Shown here: piece after piece, positions 42,279-51,744 of the stretch
Numbering within the stretch: position 1 is the first letter of the stretch
How the letters are laid out: every line of letters starts with the position of its first letter
NCBI RefSeq assembly: GCF_009711125.1
Contig: NZ_WMIB01000007.1
Coordinates: 78,945 to 142,944, forward strand
Length of the DNA: 64,000 bases
DNA from: Metabacillus mangrovi
GTDB taxonomy: Bacteria; Bacillota; Bacilli; Bacillales; Bacillaceae
Direction of reading: 5' to 3'
Translations under genes and position numbers: made by a program
The notes under the pieces: model-generated
What the model was told of the DNA's origin: nothing
Seen by the model: only the letters and a program-made list of their open reading frames with translations
The model's database searches: none

Positions 42279-42800
42279 ATGATCCAGCGGCCTGCAAAAC
42301 AGGATTACCATGATTACTATGAAGCATACATACGCGAATTGCCGGAAGGAGATCTGATCGAAATTCTTGAAAACCAGCTCTCGGAATGGACGGCACTGAC
42401 AAAGGACCTTTCTGAAAAACAATCGCTATTTTCATATGCACCAGGAAAATGGACCATTAAAGAAGTGATCGGCCACATCGCAGACACAGAGCGCATCATG
42501 GCCTATCGCCTGCTCTGCCTATCAAGAGGCGAACAGCGCGAATTCCCCGGTTATCCGGATGATAGCTACGTTCGCGAGGCCGAATTCAACCGGATCCCCC
42601 TCTCCCTGCTGCTGGAAAACATGACAGCAGTCCGGCGCGCCACCATTACCCTGCTGAAATCCCTGCAGCCGGACGCCTTGAACAGGAGAGGCAAAGCCAA
42701 TGGCTCTGAAGTAACCGTACTTGCCCTCGCTGCCATTATAGCCGGACATGAGCTGCATCATGTCGGGGTTTTGAGGGAGCGGTATTTGGAGCAGGGCTGA
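42279..42800 (+). CDS. DinB/YfiT-family metal-dependent protein
   Basis: 173 residues, four-helix DinB fold. The three His ligands are in VIGHIADTERIM and GHELHHVGVLRERYL. Relatives are bacillithiol-S-transferases or mycothiol/maleylpyruvate-type enzymes in the cytosol. AAAAAGGAG lies 8 bases before the ATG; a GTG nine bases further upstream overlaps that site and was not used. A TATACT -10 lies upstream. The gene stands alone before a repeat-filled region. Confidence 0.85.
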   Translation: MIQRPAKQDYHDYYEAYIRELPEGDLIEILENQLSEWTALTKDLSEKQSLFSYAPGKWTIKEVIGHIADTERIMAYRLLCLSRGEQREFPGYPDDSYVREAEFNRIPLSLLLENMTAVRRATITLLKSLQPDALNRRGKANGSEVTVLALAAIIAGHELHHVGVLRERYLEQG

Positions 42801-42836
42801 CAGGCTGATGTTCCGGGGTAGATTTGATTGGCAGGC

Positions 42837-42876
42837 TGGGGTTTGGTCGACGGGCTTGGGGTTTGGTCGACGGGCT
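42837..42876. repeat. Direct repeat, 20-base unit, two copies
   Basis: The G-rich unit TGGGGTTTGGTCGACGGGCT is repeated exactly at 42837 and 42857, with a third diverged copy after 42877. It has the same 20-base length as the arrays that follow, but a different composition. Confidence 0.75.
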
Positions 42877-42892
42877 TGGGGTTGGTTGGAAA

Positions 42893-42992
42893 CCGATTCA
42901 TAGCTGATTTGACCGATATCATAGGATTTTTGCCGCTATATTTTTAATTTTACCGATATATTTAAAATAGCGCCGATATCCTGATTCAGGAG
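42893..42992 (+). repeat. 20-base-period array (CCGATAT type), locus 2a
   Basis: CCGATAT or close variants at 42893, 42913, 42933, 42953 and 42973, exactly 20 bases apart. Units are A/T-rich after the core. The final unit has GATATC and TTCAGG nearby, shared with the array at 54.6 kb. No leader is present. Confidence 0.8.
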
Positions 42993-43025
42993 GGCGATTG
43001 GCTCTCTTTTTGCTCCGGCTGCCGT

Positions 43026-43164
43026 GTCGAAACCGCCCGAAAAATAGATATAGTCTGATTATCGGAGATATATTTTTATTTTCGAAGATAAAGTCACCAT
43101 TTCGGAGATAAAATCCCAATTTCGAAGATAAAATCCCAGTTTCGAAGATAAAAATTCCAGCTTG
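43026..43164 (+). repeat. 20-base-period array (AAGATAA type) with leader, locus 2b
   Basis: The leader GTCGAA-CC-CCCGAAAA begins at 43026. [AG]AGATA cores follow at 43045, 43065, 43085, 43105, 43125 and 43145, exactly 20 bases apart, each preceded by TTCG or ATCG. Unit 2 shares 17 bases with unit 2 of the array at 54.6 kb, so the order of units is homologous. Confidence 0.85.
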
Positions 43165-43241
43165 CCCGCAGGTCTGCTTACTAACACCAAAAGCACTCCG
43201 AACGGTGCTTAAATACCCTTTCCGCATACCAACTGCCGAAT

Positions 43242-43275
43242 AAAAAAACGTCTGGATTGTACGATCCAGACGTTT
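43242..43275 (-). terminator. Terminator of the lipoprotein gene
   Basis: AACGTCTGGAT/ATCCAGACGTT stem with a 6-base loop; a T-run follows on the minus strand. Confidence 0.85.
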
Positions 43276-43286
43276 TCCATTGAGAT

Positions 43287-43796
43287 TTATTGTTTTCTCA
43301 AGATATCCGACAAGCCATCGTCGTTTCCGTATTGGAACGCCTCTATTTGCCCTTTTTCTTCTGCAGAAAAGATCACTTTTCCTTCTACATTTGCCGTTTT
43401 TTCTTCCTCGCCACTTTTCATATAACCGACGCGCGCTGCAAAGGTATAAAGATTGGAGTCGCTCTCATCTTGCTCAAATGTGACATCCTTAAAGCTTAGC
43501 TTATAACCTGAATGGTCAGCATAAGAATGGTATTGAGTGCCTCCGTACGCAGCTATGAAATTCTGTAAACCAGCCTCCGTAAAGTATGGACCGTAATTCT
43601 TTTCCAGGTATTGATCAAGTTTTTCATTTTTTTCAGGATCCTGTGTTATTTCCGTTAGCTCCTTATCCGGAGCTGTTAACTCTTGTTCAAGAACCTTTTT
43701 AATTGTTTCCTTGTTGGTTTCTTCTGGTTTTGAGCAGCCGGCAAGTAAAACTAAAGCCATACAAATCGTTATTTTTAAAAGGTCTGTCATTTTCAT
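43287..43796 (-). CDS. Small lipoprotein of unknown function
   Basis: 169 residues. The signal peptide ends in a lipobox LAGC; the mature part is soluble, charged and predicted outside the cell. It has no recognised domain (AAYGGTQYHSYADHSGYKL). The start was set at MKMTDLL after GGAGGTG. Single gene with its own terminator. Confidence 0.65.
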   Translation of the reverse strand: MKMTDLLKITICMALVLLAGCSKPEETNKETIKKVLEQELTAPDKELTEITQDPEKNEKLDQYLEKNYGPYFTEAGLQNFIAAYGGTQYHSYADHSGYKLSFKDVTFEQDESDSNLYTFAARVGYMKSGEEEKTANVEGKVIFSAEEKGQIEAFQYGNDDGLSDILRKQ

Positions 43797-43925
43797 CGGC
43801 ACACACCACCTCCGCAAAATTAAATCCATATTCTGTATTTAGTTTAACATAAAATTACAGATCACTGTTTGGTTTTTATTATTGTATTTACGGCAGGTAA
43901 TATCCAGCAGCCGCGGGAAATTAAA

Positions 43926-43951
43926 CAGACCAAATCTTATGATTTGGTCTG
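43926..43951 (-). terminator. Terminator of the M48-ankyrin gene
   Basis: 11-base-pair stem CAGACCAAATC/GATTTGGTCTG with a 4-base loop; minus-strand T-rich tail. Confidence 0.8.
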
Positions 43952-43983
43952 CTTAACAGGAAGATTCATTTTCTCTTAAGGTT

Positions 43984-45267
43984 TTATTGGCTCAGCAAAA
44001 AAACAATTTCTTCATAATCGTTTGCTTCAGCAAGACTTCGGGCGGTTTCTCCGTCGCTGTTAAGGATATCCGGATCGGCACCGGCTTCGATCAGAAGACG
44101 GGCTACTTCAGAGGACCCGTTTTCGGCAGCAGTCATGAGCGGCGTCCAGCCGTATTCATCCAGCGTATTGGGGTTCGCACCGTATTCGAGAAGCAGCTCC
44201 GCCATTTCTACGTCATTGGTGTAGGCTGTTTGTACAAGGGCCGTCTCGCCGGAACTATTCCCTTCGTCAGGATTGGCCCCTTCCAGCAGCAGTCTTTCCA
44301 CTTCTTCAGTGTCTTCATTAAAAGCCGCTTCTGTGAGAGGGGTTTCTTCATAATACTCTTCTTCTGACTCAGGAAATACGCCTTCGAACGTTTCGGCTGC
44401 TTTTACCCCAAGCAATCCAATTCCTGCAAAAACAGCAGGGAAGACAAAGAACACAGCAACGATTACGGTAACGGTGTACTTGGTGGTTTTTCCGATTGTG
44501 GCGGAAGCAGGCATTTCTGCATACCACTCAATCGCACTGATCCGCTTCGGAAGCGGCGGGTGGGTGGAGAAGAGTTCCATCAATGTGATGATAAACCCTT
44601 TTTTCTCGTTGTACTGCTCGAGAAATTCAGGGAGCTGCACCTGTTTAAACAGCCTTTTTCCGGCTGCGAAAACCAACAGTGCACGAATGGCACTGTCCGG
44701 CTTCCCCGTATAATGAACAGCCATCCGGTCACACGTGTATTCACACGCTCTTGAATAGGCTTCTCCTAAAAACGGAACCCACATCGCCGGGAAAATGAAG
44801 AAGTTCTTTCCGATATGATTGCGTTTAATATGGGCAAGCTCATGGGCGATTACATATTCTACTTCATCTTCGTGTGCTTCCTCTGCAAGCTCCACAAAGT
44901 CGGAGTACAGCACGACGAAATCCTTCCCGAACAGGCTGAACATTCTTGTGGCAAAAGCATTCAGGATTCCGCCGGATTCAATGATGTAAACCTCAGGCAT
45001 TTTTTTCAATTCCATTTTCTTGCTTAAAAGGACGGTCTTTTCATATAAAAGGGGAAACTGCGTTTCTCTTAACCGAACCCCGTTCACTTGGATATGCGCC
45101 ATGAACATCGCATGGCTGAACCAGGTGAAAAGGCCGAGGACCGCCACGATCAGAATACCAATGATAGAAATAAATAAAGACAGGAAAATCGAGATACTGA
45201 ATAGGAGGCAGAATACAAACAGGATTTCTTCATACTTGTGGACAAGCGGCTTTTGGACGGTGTTCAT
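43984..45267 (-). CDS. M48-family membrane peptidase fused to ankyrin repeats
   Basis: 427 residues. Two N-terminal membrane helices (13-52) precede a zinc peptidase domain with H142-E-L-A-H146 (HELAH) and E176 in SRACEYTC as third ligand. A further membrane helix (about 270-292) leads into four ankyrin-type repeats (about 313-427: PLTEAAFNEDTEEVERLLLEG; ALVQTAYTNDVEMAELLLEYG; PLMTAAENGSSEVARLLIEAG). HtpX-type proteases cut membrane proteins after stress; the ankyrin part may bind a substrate or regulator. I do not know an M48-ankyrin fusion as a described system. No other gene joins it. Confidence 0.85.
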   Translation of the reverse strand: MNTVQKPLVHKYEEILFVFCLLFSISIFLSLFISIIGILIVAVLGLFTWFSHAMFMAHIQVNGVRLRETQFPLLYEKTVLLSKKMELKKMPEVYIIESGGILNAFATRMFSLFGKDFVVLYSDFVELAEEAHEDEVEYVIAHELAHIKRNHIGKNFFIFPAMWVPFLGEAYSRACEYTCDRMAVHYTGKPDSAIRALLVFAAGKRLFKQVQLPEFLEQYNEKKGFIITLMELFSTHPPLPKRISAIEWYAEMPASATIGKTTKYTVTVIVAVFFVFPAVFAGIGLLGVKAAETFEGVFPESEEEYYEETPLTEAAFNEDTEEVERLLLEGANPDEGNSSGETALVQTAYTNDVEMAELLLEYGANPNTLDEYGWTPLMTAAENGSSEVARLLIEAGADPDILNSDGETARSLAEANDYEEIVFLLSQ

Positions 45268-45378
45268 CGTTCAGGAAATTCTCCTCTTTTTTTCTATTTT
45301 TTTACTCATCAGAGAATTATTTTATCACCGTTCCGGCTTTTAATATAGGTCTTTTGCATGGAAATATCCGCTCGCCTT

Positions 45379-46206
45379 CTATATTTCCGTTCTCAAGTCC
45401 CAAAGCTCCGGGAAAAAGCGCTGATCCAGTACTTTTTTCAAGTAATTCACTCCGGAAGAGCCACCGGTTCCCTGTTTAAAACCGATGATCCGCTCGACGG
45501 TTTTCATGTGCCGGAATCTCCACTGCTGCAGCCAGTCTTCAATATCGACCAGCTTTTCTCCAAGCTGATACAGGTTCCAGTATTGGCCGGTATTCCGGTA
45601 TACCTCAAGCCACGCAGCCTGAACCGAACCGTCCTGCTGATATGGTTTTGTGTAATCTCTGTTCAAAACTCCGGGATGAATCGCAAGGCCTGCCTTTGCA
45701 AGGGCACGGATGGAGATGTCGTACAGACCCGGCTCCCGGTAGGCTTTCGCAAGTCTTGCATGAAGTTCTTCATCCTTTTCATAGATTTTCAGAACATGGG
45801 GAGTTTTATAGCCCAGCGCAAACTCGATCAGCCGGTATTGATAAGACTGAAAGCCGGAAGCCTGGCCGAGCTTATCCCGGAACTCCATGTATTCAGAAGG
45901 AGTGAGTGTTGACAGCACATCCCACGCCTGAATAATCTGGGACTGGATTTTGGAGACGCGTGCGAGCTGCTTGAAGGCTGTCGGCAGGTCTTCTTTTTCT
46001 ATTGCTGCACTGGCAGAATGGAGCTCATGCAAAATCAGCTTCATCCAAAGCTCGCTCACCTGATGAATAATGATAAACAGCATTTCATCATGATGGTCCG
46101 ACAGTCTCACCTGAGCGGACAGGATTTGGTCGAGCTGCAGGTATTCCCCGTAGGTCATGCTGTTTTTGAAATCTGTGTGGATGGACTTTTCTTCTTTATT
46201 GTTCAC
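45379..46206 (-). CDS. kynA: Tryptophan 2,3-dioxygenase
   Basis: 275 residues, complete enzyme. Heme/substrate features include [22 protein letters not shown] near the N-terminus and the conserved [20 protein letters not shown]. It opens the indole ring of Trp with O2, giving N-formylkynurenine. The start is GTG, overlapping the kynB end by 11 bases, after GGGAGGCGGG. Last gene of the kynUBA operon. Confidence 0.95.
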   Translation of the reverse strand: MNNKEEKSIHTDFKNSMTYGEYLQLDQILSAQVRLSDHHDEMLFIIIHQVSELWMKLILHELHSASAAIEKEDLPTAFKQLARVSKIQSQIIQAWDVLSTLTPSEYMEFRDKLGQASGFQSYQYRLIEFALGYKTPHVLKIYEKDEELHARLAKAYREPGLYDISIRALAKAGLAIHPGVLNRDYTKPYQQDGSVQAAWLEVYRNTGQYWNLYQLGEKLVDIEDWLQQWRFRHMKTVERIIGFKQGTGGSSGVNYLKKVLDQRFFPELWDLRTEI

Positions 46207-46837
46207 CTTTCCCGCCTCCCAATTTACGGATGACCGCCCTGACCGGACTGCCGTCGCCTCCTGTAATAGGAAGGGGGAGTGCGATCAGTTCGTAGTCCCC
46301 GATTTCCACAGTGTCGAGCATCAGGTTCTCGAGAATGTGGATGCCGTTTTCATACAGTGCATGGTGTGACTCCATTTCTTTGCTGTCAAGCGGGTCAACG
46401 GATGGAACGTCCACCCCGATCAGGAAGATGCCTTTTTCCTTTAAAAGTGGTCCGGCATCCGGAAGAACGGGAACGATCGTTTCTGGAAAGTTTTCGGGAC
46501 GGTTCGGAACGGCTGTTTTGATCAAAAGCCTTTCCGTGCCTTCAAGGCTATGCTTCTCAAGTGCTGCCCTGCTGATTTCCGTTTCACCTGATAAATCGAT
46601 GACTCTTGCCGGGCCGATAAAAATGTGGATATCAAGTTCATCAATGGTGGACCCGGTGTCACTGAAATGAAACGGCGCATCTGCATGGGTCCCGGTATGA
46701 AGACTCATCGACATGTTCCCGATGTTCACCGAACCGGTTTGCTCCTTCGTAAGCTTGAGCCCGCTTGAAAACGGCACATCGCCGGGCCAGTGGCCGATCC
46801 GGCTGTTCAGCGGCTGGGTGATGTCGATCCATTTCAT
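46196..46837 (-). CDS. kynB: Kynurenine formamidase
   Basis: 213 residues, cyclase-like metal hydrolase. [12 protein letters not shown] is the divalent-metal-binding signature, and the C-terminal half has [14 protein letters not shown]. It cleaves N-formylkynurenine to kynurenine and formate. The ATG comes directly after the kynU stop codon and follows GGGGAGTGG, so it is co-translated. Confidence 0.95.
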   Translation of the reverse strand: MKWIDITQPLNSRIGHWPGDVPFSSGLKLTKEQTGSVNIGNMSMSLHTGTHADAPFHFSDTGSTIDELDIHIFIGPARVIDLSGETEISRAALEKHSLEGTERLLIKTAVPNRPENFPETIVPVLPDAGPLLKEKGIFLIGVDVPSVDPLDSKEMESHHALYENGIHILENLMLDTVEIGDYELIALPLPITGGDGSPVRAVIRKLGGGKGEQ

Positions 46838-48112
46838 TTACGCCACCACTCCCCGTTTGTTCTCGAATTTTTTGTACGTCTCTCCGTCCATAATCTTTTT
46901 CAGCTTCTGGACCGTCTGCCAGACTTCTTCGAACGTATTGTATAAAGCAACGGGGGCGAGACGGATTCCATTCGGCGCCCTGAAGTCAGGGATGATCCGT
47001 TCTTCCTTCAGTGCCCGGCAGATCCTCGCCGCTTCCGGATGCTCGATAAACAGATGGCCTCCCCTGCTTTCATCAGCCGGATTTCTGACTTGGAAGCCGT
47101 ATCCGGCAAGCTCATGGCCGATCAGATCCATCATATACCCGGTCAGCTCCAGGGACTTTTTTCGGACTGCTGGTAATCCAGCTTCGTTAAAAATTTCAAG
47201 CGATCCGCTCAGTGGAGCCATGCTCAGCAAGTTCGGCGTTCCCATCTGAAAAGCCCCGGCGTGGCCGGCGGACACAAATTCATGCTCCATATCAAACTGT
47301 CTCGTTTTGTCTGAACCGAACCAGCCGGAAAGCCCCGGCTGCACACCAAAATGGCGTTTGTTCACATACAATGCGCCGGCAGCTCCCGGTCCTCCGTTCA
47401 AATGCTTATACGTGCACCAGAAAGCGAAGTCTGTGCCCCAGCCTGAAAGGTCATGAGGAACCGAACCAATCGAGTGGCAGAGATCAAATCCGATCAGAAT
47501 GTTCCGCCCGTGCGCAGCCTTTGTCAGTTTTTCCATGTCAAGAACCTGGCCACTGCGGTACTGAACACCAGACAGGACGACCACTGCGACTTGCTCCGTC
47601 ATCGCCTGGATGATGTCCTCTTCGTCAAGGGTGTGACCGTCACGGCTCTTCACTTTGATAAGATGCTCTTCCGGATCCAGTCCCTTCAGCGCAATCTGAC
47701 TTTGTAAAGCGTAAATATCCGTCGGAAAACTAAGTTCGTCCGTTACGATTTTGGTCTTCCCGTTTTCCGGCTCATAAAAAGTGGCCAGGAGCTGATGCAG
47801 GTTCGCCGTTGTGGAGCCGGTCACAATCACTTCATCCGGTTCTGCCCCAACTAGCGGCGCCATCAGCTCACCCAGCTTTTCCGGCAGGTAAAACCAGGGC
47901 TGTTCCCCCTCTGTCCAGCCGTCAATACCGCGGGTTTTCCACGCTTGCATGACGTCCTCCACCGCCTGCTCTGATCGCTTGGAAAGAAGACCAAGTGAGT
48001 TGCCGTCCAGGTAAATCGTATCCTTTATGAGACAAAATTCGTCTCTGTAATGCGCCAGAGGGTCAGCCTGATCCAAGGTTTTCGCATATTCCAATGTGAA
48101 TTTCTCCGTCAT
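46838..48112 (-). CDS. kynU: Kynureninase
   Basis: 424 residues, PLP-dependent fold type I. The Lys that binds PLP is in [26 protein letters not shown] and [10 protein letters not shown] are family motifs. It converts kynurenine to anthranilate and alanine, feeding Trp breakdown or biosynthesis. First gene of the operon; ATG after AAAGGG. A near-consensus promoter overlaps a cre-like site upstream. Confidence 0.95.
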   Translation of the reverse strand: MTEKFTLEYAKTLDQADPLAHYRDEFCLIKDTIYLDGNSLGLLSKRSEQAVEDVMQAWKTRGIDGWTEGEQPWFYLPEKLGELMAPLVGAEPDEVIVTGSTTANLHQLLATFYEPENGKTKIVTDELSFPTDIYALQSQIALKGLDPEEHLIKVKSRDGHTLDEEDIIQAMTEQVAVVVLSGVQYRSGQVLDMEKLTKAAHGRNILIGFDLCHSIGSVPHDLSGWGTDFAFWCTYKHLNGGPGAAGALYVNKRHFGVQPGLSGWFGSDKTRQFDMEHEFVSAGHAGAFQMGTPNLLSMAPLSGSLEIFNEAGLPAVRKKSLELTGYMMDLIGHELAGYGFQVRNPADESRGGHLFIEHPEAARICRALKEERIIPDFRAPNGIRLAPVALYNTFEEVWQTVQKLKKIMDGETYKKFENKRGVVA

Positions 48113-48147
48113 TTTATCAGCCCTTTCAAGAATTGCAGTCTACAAGA

Positions 48148-48177
48148 AGTATATTTTAGCGGTGAGAGCGCTGTCAA
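48148..48177 (-). promoter_or_regulatory. SigA promoter of kynUBA
   Basis: Minus strand TTGACA (48172-48177), 18-base spacer, TATACT (48148-48153). Confidence 0.8.
48163..48176. promoter_or_regulatory. cre-like CcpA site over the kynU -35
   Basis: Minus strand TGACAGCGCTCTCA differs from TGWAANCGNTNWCA at one position. It overlaps the -35, so CcpA should repress the operon when sugar is available. Confidence 0.6.
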
Positions 48178-48200
48178 AAAGAGCTTCTTCCAGACTCCAC

Positions 48201-48233
48201 TAAAAAAGCGGCTCCCCTATCGGAAGCCGCTCT
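48201..48233 (-). terminator. Terminator of katE
   Basis: AGCGGCTtCC/GGgGAGCCGCT stem with a 4-base loop; T-run on the minus strand. Confidence 0.85.
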
Positions 48234-48238
48234 TTCTA

Positions 48239-50263
48239 TTACACCGCCCGGTTCCAGTGACGGTGGGCAGCAATCGCCTCGGTAAATGCCGCAGCAAATT
48301 CATCCGGTGCGTGGCCGGTGATGACTCCCGGCTCGCCTGTCATTTCCTGTGCCTCGAGCCATCTTTCTCCTTCATGGGTTGCACCAATCGGCTTGAAGTG
48401 AGTGAAGGCTTCCTGCAGGAATGCGGATGCATCTTTATAAAACCGCTTGCCTGCTCCTTTTCCTCCAACCGCGTAGACAGCGTCAAATAATACGGAGTCA
48501 CATGTCAGGAAGGTGTGCTTCACCTTCAGTTCGCTTCCGTCCGTACCCTTCAGCTTGCCGAGCTTGCTGCTGATGATCTCCGGCTGGATGCCTTCTTTCT
48601 GAAGCGCGGTCAGGATTTCTCCCACTTCCTCACTGTTGAAACCATCATCCGCAATCACGCCGACTTTTCTTGTCGCCGGGCTTTTCTTCGTGTTCTCCTG
48701 GCTCAGTGCCGGAGATGATTTTTCCAAGCTTGCTCCCCCCGCTTGAGGAGGCTCCACACCGATCGCTTCTGCAAAGCCCTGTGCGAGCTCCAGGCTGACA
48801 TTTGAAAACATGTCCACGACCTGCTTCTGCACAGATTCGCTTTCGACCTTCCCGAGCTCAAAGCTGAAGGCATCGATCAGATGCTGCTTTTCCGCTTCGC
48901 TCATGCTGTTCCAGAAGAGAGCAGCCTGGGAAAAATGATCCCGGAAGCTGTCGCTGCGGGCCCGGACCTTATAGCCCTCCACTCTTTCCTGGTAGTGGGT
49001 ATAGCCGCCTTCTTCCGGGCGGGCCGGAGCCGGTGTGTTCGCTGCCAGTGAATTTTTATGATAAGCGACCTGGCCTTTGTTGATCGTGTGGCGGCCGTAT
49101 CCGTCACGCTGGTTGTTGAAAAACGGACAGACCGGACGGTTGATCGGCAGCTCATGGAAATTCGGGCCGCCAAGACGGATCAATTGGGTGTCTGTGTAAG
49201 AAAACAGCCGTCCCTGAAGCAGAGGGTCATTGGTAAAATCAATGCCGGGTACAACATGTCCCGGATGGAAAGCAACCTGCTCCGTTTCTGCGAACACGTT
49301 ATCCACGTTGCGGTTCAGTGTCATTTTGCCGACGATTTTTACCGGGATGTCCTCCTCCGGCCACAGTTTTGTAGGGTCTAGAAGGTCAAAGTCAAACGTA
49401 AATTCGTCCTCTTCATCGATCATTTGAACGCCGAGCTCGTACTCGGGATAATCCCCGTTCTCGATCGAATCAAATAAATCACGGCGGTGGAAATCAGGAT
49501 CCTTTCCTGAAATCTTCTGTGCTTCATCCCATACGAGGGAATGCGTTCCGAGCACCGGCTTCCAGTGAAACTTTACAAACCGGGCTTTCCCTTCTTCGTT
49601 TACGAAGCGGAATGTATGGACCCCGAAGCCTTCCATCATCCTGAAGCTTCTCGGAATCGCCCGGTCGGACATCGTCCACATCACCATATGGGCTGACTCC
49701 TGATTGTTGGCCACGAAATCCCAGAACGTATCATGAGCAGAAGCCGCCTGCGGAATTTCATTGTGAGGTTCAGGCTTTACCGCATGGATCAGATCCGGAA
49801 ATTTGATCGCATCCTGTATGAAAAACACAGGGATGTTGTTCCCAACCAGATCGTAGTTCCCCTCTTCCGTGTAAAACTTCGTCGCAAATCCGCGCGCATC
49901 TCTTACTGTTTCTGCCGATCCACGGGATCCCGCTACCGTTGAAAACCGGACAAATACCGGTGTTTTTACTCCCGGATCCTGTAAAAATCCGGCCCTCGTA
50001 TACTCTTTCATAGACTCGTACACTTCAAATTCCCCATGGGCTGCAAAACCACGGGCATGCACAATCCGCTCCGGAATCCGTTCGTGGTCAAAATGGGTCA
50101 TTTTTTCGCGGAAATGGAAATCCTCAAGCAATGTGGGCCCGCGCTCTCCTGCTTTCAGCGAAAACTCATCCTCCGCTACCTTCAGGCCTTGATTCGTCGT
50201 CAGTTTTTCGCCCTCATCCTTCACACGGTACTGCTCAAGCTGCTCATCTTTGCGATTCTTCAC
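48239..50263 (-). CDS. katE: Large-subunit catalase (HPII/KatE type)
   Basis: 674 residues from the GTG. The distal His is in [12 protein letters not shown] (H69), the Asn in [11 protein letters not shown] and the heme Tyr in [16 protein letters not shown]-terminal DJ-1-like domain (about 525-670; [15 protein letters not shown]) is typical of large catalases. It removes H2O2 in the cytosol and is SigB-dependent in B. subtilis. The start was set at GTG 50263, which has AAAAGGGG upstream; the predicted transcription start rules out the ATG at 50308. Confidence 0.95.
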   Translation of the reverse strand: MKNRKDEQLEQYRVKDEGEKLTTNQGLKVAEDEFSLKAGERGPTLLEDFHFREKMTHFDHERIPERIVHARGFAAHGEFEVYESMKEYTRAGFLQDPGVKTPVFVRFSTVAGSRGSAETVRDARGFATKFYTEEGNYDLVGNNIPVFFIQDAIKFPDLIHAVKPEPHNEIPQAASAHDTFWDFVANNQESAHMVMWTMSDRAIPRSFRMMEGFGVHTFRFVNEEGKARFVKFHWKPVLGTHSLVWDEAQKISGKDPDFHRRDLFDSIENGDYPEYELGVQMIDEEDEFTFDFDLLDPTKLWPEEDIPVKIVGKMTLNRNVDNVFAETEQVAFHPGHVVPGIDFTNDPLLQGRLFSYTDTQLIRLGGPNFHELPINRPVCPFFNNQRDGYGRHTINKGQVAYHKNSLAANTPAPARPEEGGYTHYQERVEGYKVRARSDSFRDHFSQAALFWNSMSEAEKQHLIDAFSFELGKVESESVQKQVVDMFSNVSLELAQGFAEAIGVEPPQAGGASLEKSSPALSQENTKKSPATRKVGVIADDGFNSEEVGEILTALQKEGIQPEIISSKLGKLKGTDGSELKVKHTFLTCDSVLFDAVYAVGGKGAGKRFYKDASAFLQEAFTHFKPIGATHEGERWLEAQEMTGEPGVITGHAPDEFAAAFTEAIAAHRHWNRAV

Positions 50264-50297
50264 CAATGACACCCCTTTTGGATATGTATCTTGTACT

Positions 50298-50322
50298 CTA
50301 CCCTTCAAAGACGGTTTTAAAC
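50298..50322 (-). promoter_or_regulatory. SigB promoter of katE
   Basis: Minus strand GTTTAA (50317-50322), 13-base spacer, GGGTAG (50298-50303; one mismatch to GGGTAT). Confidence 0.75.
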
Positions 50323-50390
50323 GGAAAATTCTAGTAAACTTGAGTGCTGATTAATAGCCGGCAGACAGCCCCAATCAACATAGCCAAACA

Positions 50391-50422
50391 AAAAAACAGA
50401 ACCCTTGTTTCAGGATTCTGCT
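50391..50422 (-). terminator. Terminator overlapping the end of the small gene
   Basis: CAGAACCC/AGGATTCTG type stem (50398-50422) followed by seven T residues on the minus strand. Confidence 0.6.
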
Positions 50423-50652
50423 TTCACGATGGCGGTCAGCTGATGATTCCGTTCCTGCTGTTCTTCAGCGGATGCCAGGTCATATTTTTTCAAAAGATGG
50501 AACACTTCATTCAGGGACTCCTGAGAGGGGCTCCGGTTCAAAAAGCTTTCCACATCCATAGACGTTTTTTGCGGGAGGTGCTCCTGCTGGTCATTCAGCT
50601 TCTGCAGGACGTCCTCCAGACTGTGGTCTATACTGCAGCTCTTCTGCTTCAC
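50410..50652 (-). CDS. Small protein co-encoded with an ABC-2 exporter
   Basis: 80 residues, hydrophilic and acidic, no membrane segment (HSLEDVLQKLNDQQEHLPQK; EVFHLLKKYDLASAEEQ). The GTG start lies three bases after the permease stop and sits inside an AGGAGGTG, so translation is likely coupled and the exact start is uncertain. Probably an accessory or immunity-type cytosolic protein; not recognised. Confidence 0.5.
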   Translation of the reverse strand: MKQKSCSIDHSLEDVLQKLNDQQEHLPQKTSMDVESFLNRSPSQESLNEVFHLLKKYDLASAEEQQERNHQLTAIVKAES

Positions 50653-50655
50653 CTC

Positions 50656-51744
50656 CTATTCCCATTTAAACGTATAGCTTGCCGCGATAAAAGCGCCAAT
50701 CACCCAGCCGCCAAGGATAAGCGCTTCTGTTCCGAGGCTCATAAAGGAAGCACCGACATTCATGACTTCCCTTAACGCATGGCTGAGATGCGAAATCGGG
50801 AGGACATACACGATCGGCTGCAAAAACTCCGGCATGTTTTGAATCGGAAAGAAAACGCCGCCGAGAAACAGCATCGGAAACGACAGGAACCCGGCAATCG
50901 GGGCTGCACTCTCCGGGGTTTTGGCAATGCCCGCGATGATGAAGCCAATCGCCATGAACGCGAGGGTGCCGATAATGACAAAAGCGATAAGTGTTAGCCA
51001 GGACCCGCGGACCTCCACACCAAAGACGAGCTGGGCGATAATGAGCACAAGGAGCGCCTGCAGCCCGTTCAGCATAAGGCGTGCCGTTATCTGGGCAGCG
51101 ATAAAGGTCGAAGCTTTAAGAGTCGTGCCCTGCATCCGCCGCAGGATGCCCCGCTCTCTCCAGGCCGCGATCTGTCCGGCGACTCCGTTCATATTGTTGC
51201 TCAGGATCATCATCGCCACAATCCCGGGCACAAGAAAGTCGATGTATTGCAGATTCAGGGTTTCGATTCCCTCTGGAGCCGTAACAATTGCAGGCTCGTA
51301 GCCAGCTTTCTCTTTGCTGATCTGATCGACCGCACCGTTTACGAGCTGGATGCCGATTTGCGAGACAGTGGCATTCGTTTCATCGTAGTATAACGGCAGT
51401 GAAACAGGCGTATTCTGTGCAAATTTTTCTCCGTATCCTTTCGGAATAACAACCGCTATCTGCAGGTTACCCTTTTTCACTTCACTGAACGCCTGATTTT
51501 CGTCCGCTGCTTTTTCCAGTTTCATTGCCTTGTTTTTTTCCAAGGAAGAAATGAACGATTTTGATTCAGCCGATTGATCCTGGTCAACGACTCCTACCGT
51601 CACCGACATGTTGTTGCCGCTGCCAAGGAAAGAGCCAAGCATCACCATCAGAAAAATCGGGAAAGCGAGTGTCCAAAACAGCACCTGACGGTTTCTTAGA
51701 AAAATCCGCAGCTGGGTTAATGTTAACTGCCAATAAGCCTTCAT
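50656..51744 (-). CDS. ABC-2 type permease
   Basis: 362 residues. One N-terminal membrane helix, an extracytoplasmic loop (about 40-165) and five C-terminal helices (LVPGIVAMMILSNNMNGVAG; FLSFPMLFLGGVFFPI). This is an ABC-2_membrane_3/YhgE-related export permease for lipids, drugs or peptides. It overlaps the ATPase gene by four bases and forms the exporter with it. Confidence 0.85.
   Translation of the reverse strand: MKAYWQLTLTQLRIFLRNRQVLFWTLAFPIFLMVMLGSFLGSGNNMSVTVGVVDQDQSAESKSFISSLEKNKAMKLEKAADENQAFSEVKKGNLQIAVVIPKGYGEKFAQNTPVSLPLYYDETNATVSQIGIQLVNGAVDQISKEKAGYEPAIVTAPEGIETLNLQYIDFLVPGIVAMMILSNNMNGVAGQIAAWRERGILRRMQGTTLKASTFIAAQITARLMLNGLQALLVLIIAQLVFGVEVRGSWLTLIAFVIIGTLAFMAIGFIIAGIAKTPESAAPIAGFLSFPMLFLGGVFFPIQNMPEFLQPIVYVLPISHLSHALREVMNVGASFMSLGTEALILGGWVIGAFIAASYTFKWE

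Noticed and set aside
41460..42422. A longer xpaC starting at 42422
   Set aside because: It would overlap the divergent dinB gene; the ATG at 42089 has AGGAG at the right distance and begins the known family sequence.
42893..43164. CRISPR array
   Set aside because: Units are 20 bases in total with no conserved 24-40-base repeat or separate unique spacers, and no cas genes are present.
42919..43227. A 102-codon open frame on the minus strand over arrays 2a/2b
   Set aside because: It is a translation of the 20-base repeats; the period is not a multiple of three, there is no ribosome binding site and no recognisable domain.
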